DNA of 61,049 nucleotides from Acidobacteriaceae bacterium. GTDB lineage: Bacteria > Acidobacteriota > Terriglobia > Terriglobales > Acidobacteriaceae. The DNA lies in NCBI GenBank assembly GCA_027311125.1, contig DAICZO010000307.1:1-61049 (forward strand). Direction: 5' to 3'. The position numbers and the translations under genes were made by a program. Below are positions 60,514 through 61,049 of the stretch, piece by piece. The notes under the pieces are model-generated. The model had not been told where the DNA came from. It did no database searches and worked only from the letters and a program-made list of their open reading frames with translations. The first letter of the stretch is position 1; every line of letters begins with the position of its first letter.

Positions 60514-61049
60514 TTACGCGGTGGGAAACAGGTAACGCAGGACGCTTCCGAGTCGGTTCGACCAAGCCACTTCATCATGGGCTGCATCCTGGTCTCGCAG
60601 GTAGGTTACATCGACGCCGCGTTTCCAGCCTCGCTGAATCAGAAGACTATAAAGCTGATCGGTGTCACGGAGATGACGGGCGCCTTCTGCCGTTCCCATA
60701 TCGAGCCATATCCGGGGTAAAGTGCTTATTTTCTTGTTCGCTACTAAGGTCAGGATTGATCGATGGTTCCACCACAGGGAGGGTGACATTACGGCGAGTT
60801 TCCCGAAGATCTCAGGATGTTCCAGTCCAATATGGAGCGTGATCAGGCCACCGAGAGAGGAGCCTCCAAGCGCTGTGTTGGTCGAGTCGACAAGCGTTCG
60901 GTAAGTAGCATCGATGAAAGGCTTCAACTCTTCGATGAGCAAACGCGCATAACTGCGACCTTCGCCTCCGCCCATCTTGAAGTCGCGAGTTGGGGTGTAC
61001 TCTGCCATGCGGCGAAGTCCTGTGTTTGCAACGCCAACCAGAATTACTG
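60514..61049 (-). CDS. Esterase D/enterochelin-esterase-like hydrolase (N-terminus outside window)
   Basis: An alpha/beta hydrolase of the Esterase (PF00756) family. The nucleophile is in GGSSLGG, preceded by FIDATYRTL, and a catalytic His lies near the end in AAHDEVAWSNRLG. Reading continues in frame to the window edge as VILVGVANTGLRR before MAEYTPT, which matches the family pattern IVVGIxNTxxRxxEYTPT. The real start is therefore beyond base 61049, and ATG at 61008 is internal. Members cleave siderophore, carbohydrate or feruloyl esters; the substrate is unknown. Its 3' end faces the rpsP promoter region. Confidence 0.85.
   Translation of the reverse strand, partial: VILVGVANTGLRRMAEYTPTRDFKMGGGEGRSYARLLIEELKPFIDATYRTLVDSTNTALGGSSLGGLITLHIGLEHPEIFGKLAVMSPSLWWNHRSILTLVANKKISTLPRIWLDMGTAEGARHLRDTDQLYSLLIQRGWKRGVDVTYLRDQDAAHDEVAWSNRLGSVLRYLFPTA

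Overview
The window reads as a chromosomal segment of a free-living Gram-negative bacterium. The best guess is an Acidobacteriota soil bacterium of the Terriglobus/Granulicella/Edaphobacter type. The outer-membrane genes (TonB receptor, beta-barrels, RND pump, lipoproteins) show a diderm. The mix of polysaccharide-degrading enzymes, FtsX-type permeases, CHASE2/FecR signalling and khpA inside the rpsP operon fits that group. This is inferred from gene content, because no rRNA is present. One tRNA (Glu, UUC) was found. There is no CRISPR array, insertion sequence, integrase or phage module.

Layout. (1) 1-7258, mostly envelope and glycan genes: an ABC exporter open at the left edge, a histidine phosphatase with an extra C-terminal domain, a ChbG/HpnK-type deacetylase, a DUF4382-like lipoprotein, a nucleotide-sugar dehydrogenase and a small secreted protein. 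(2) 7259-13566, a regulatory unit: a 310 bp divergent intergenic region with two sigma-54 type promoters and GACACAC/GTGTGTC inverted repeats, a TPR plus beta-barrel protein, then an overlapping operon of NtrC-type response regulator, CHASE2 histidine kinase and FecR-domain protein. (3) 14140-25223, housekeeping and mixed genes: PpiD-like foldase, malQ, a small ORF coupled to a minimal 3-hydroxyacyl-CoA dehydrogenase, two FtsX permeases without an ATPase, a GH31 glucosidase, DUF2165, and a probable molybdopterin-fold/cytochrome c fusion. (4) 25293-36518, a dense catabolic cluster: RidA, formamidase family, HpxZ/AtzH family, a seven-gene minus-strand operon (deaminase, FAD oxidase, creatininase family, CocE-type hydrolase, ABC ATPase, ABC permease, DUF3891), then an amidase and an NMT1/THI5-type binding lipoprotein. 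(5) 36555-44703, uronate catabolism: Gfo/Idh/MocA, kduD, kduI, a KDG-type kinase, eda, an alginate-lyase-family protein and a TonB receptor. (6) 44708-54827: ClC transporter, TPR membrane protein, tRNA-Glu, queuosine-precursor transporter, RND pump, fumarylacetoacetase. (7) 54892-60367: PIG-L hydrolase, rnhB, rplS, trmD, rimM, khpA, rpsP on the minus strand, interrupted by one plus-strand membrane-protein gene. (8) A truncated esterase at the right edge.

How the parts work together. The best candidate for an undescribed system is cluster 4. An NMT1-type importer is bundled with five different amide, ester or amidine hydrolases, one FAD oxidase, RidA and an AtzH/HpxZ protein. That suggests stepwise dismantling of a nitrogen-rich, acylated small molecule of purine, pyrimidine, pterin or alkaloid type; the substrate is unknown. 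The second candidate is region 2, where one response regulator could drive two divergent sigma-54 promoters, one for envelope glycan synthesis and one for an outer-membrane protein. Cluster 5 encodes the complete sequence from 5-keto-4-deoxyuronate to pyruvate and glyceraldehyde 3-phosphate.
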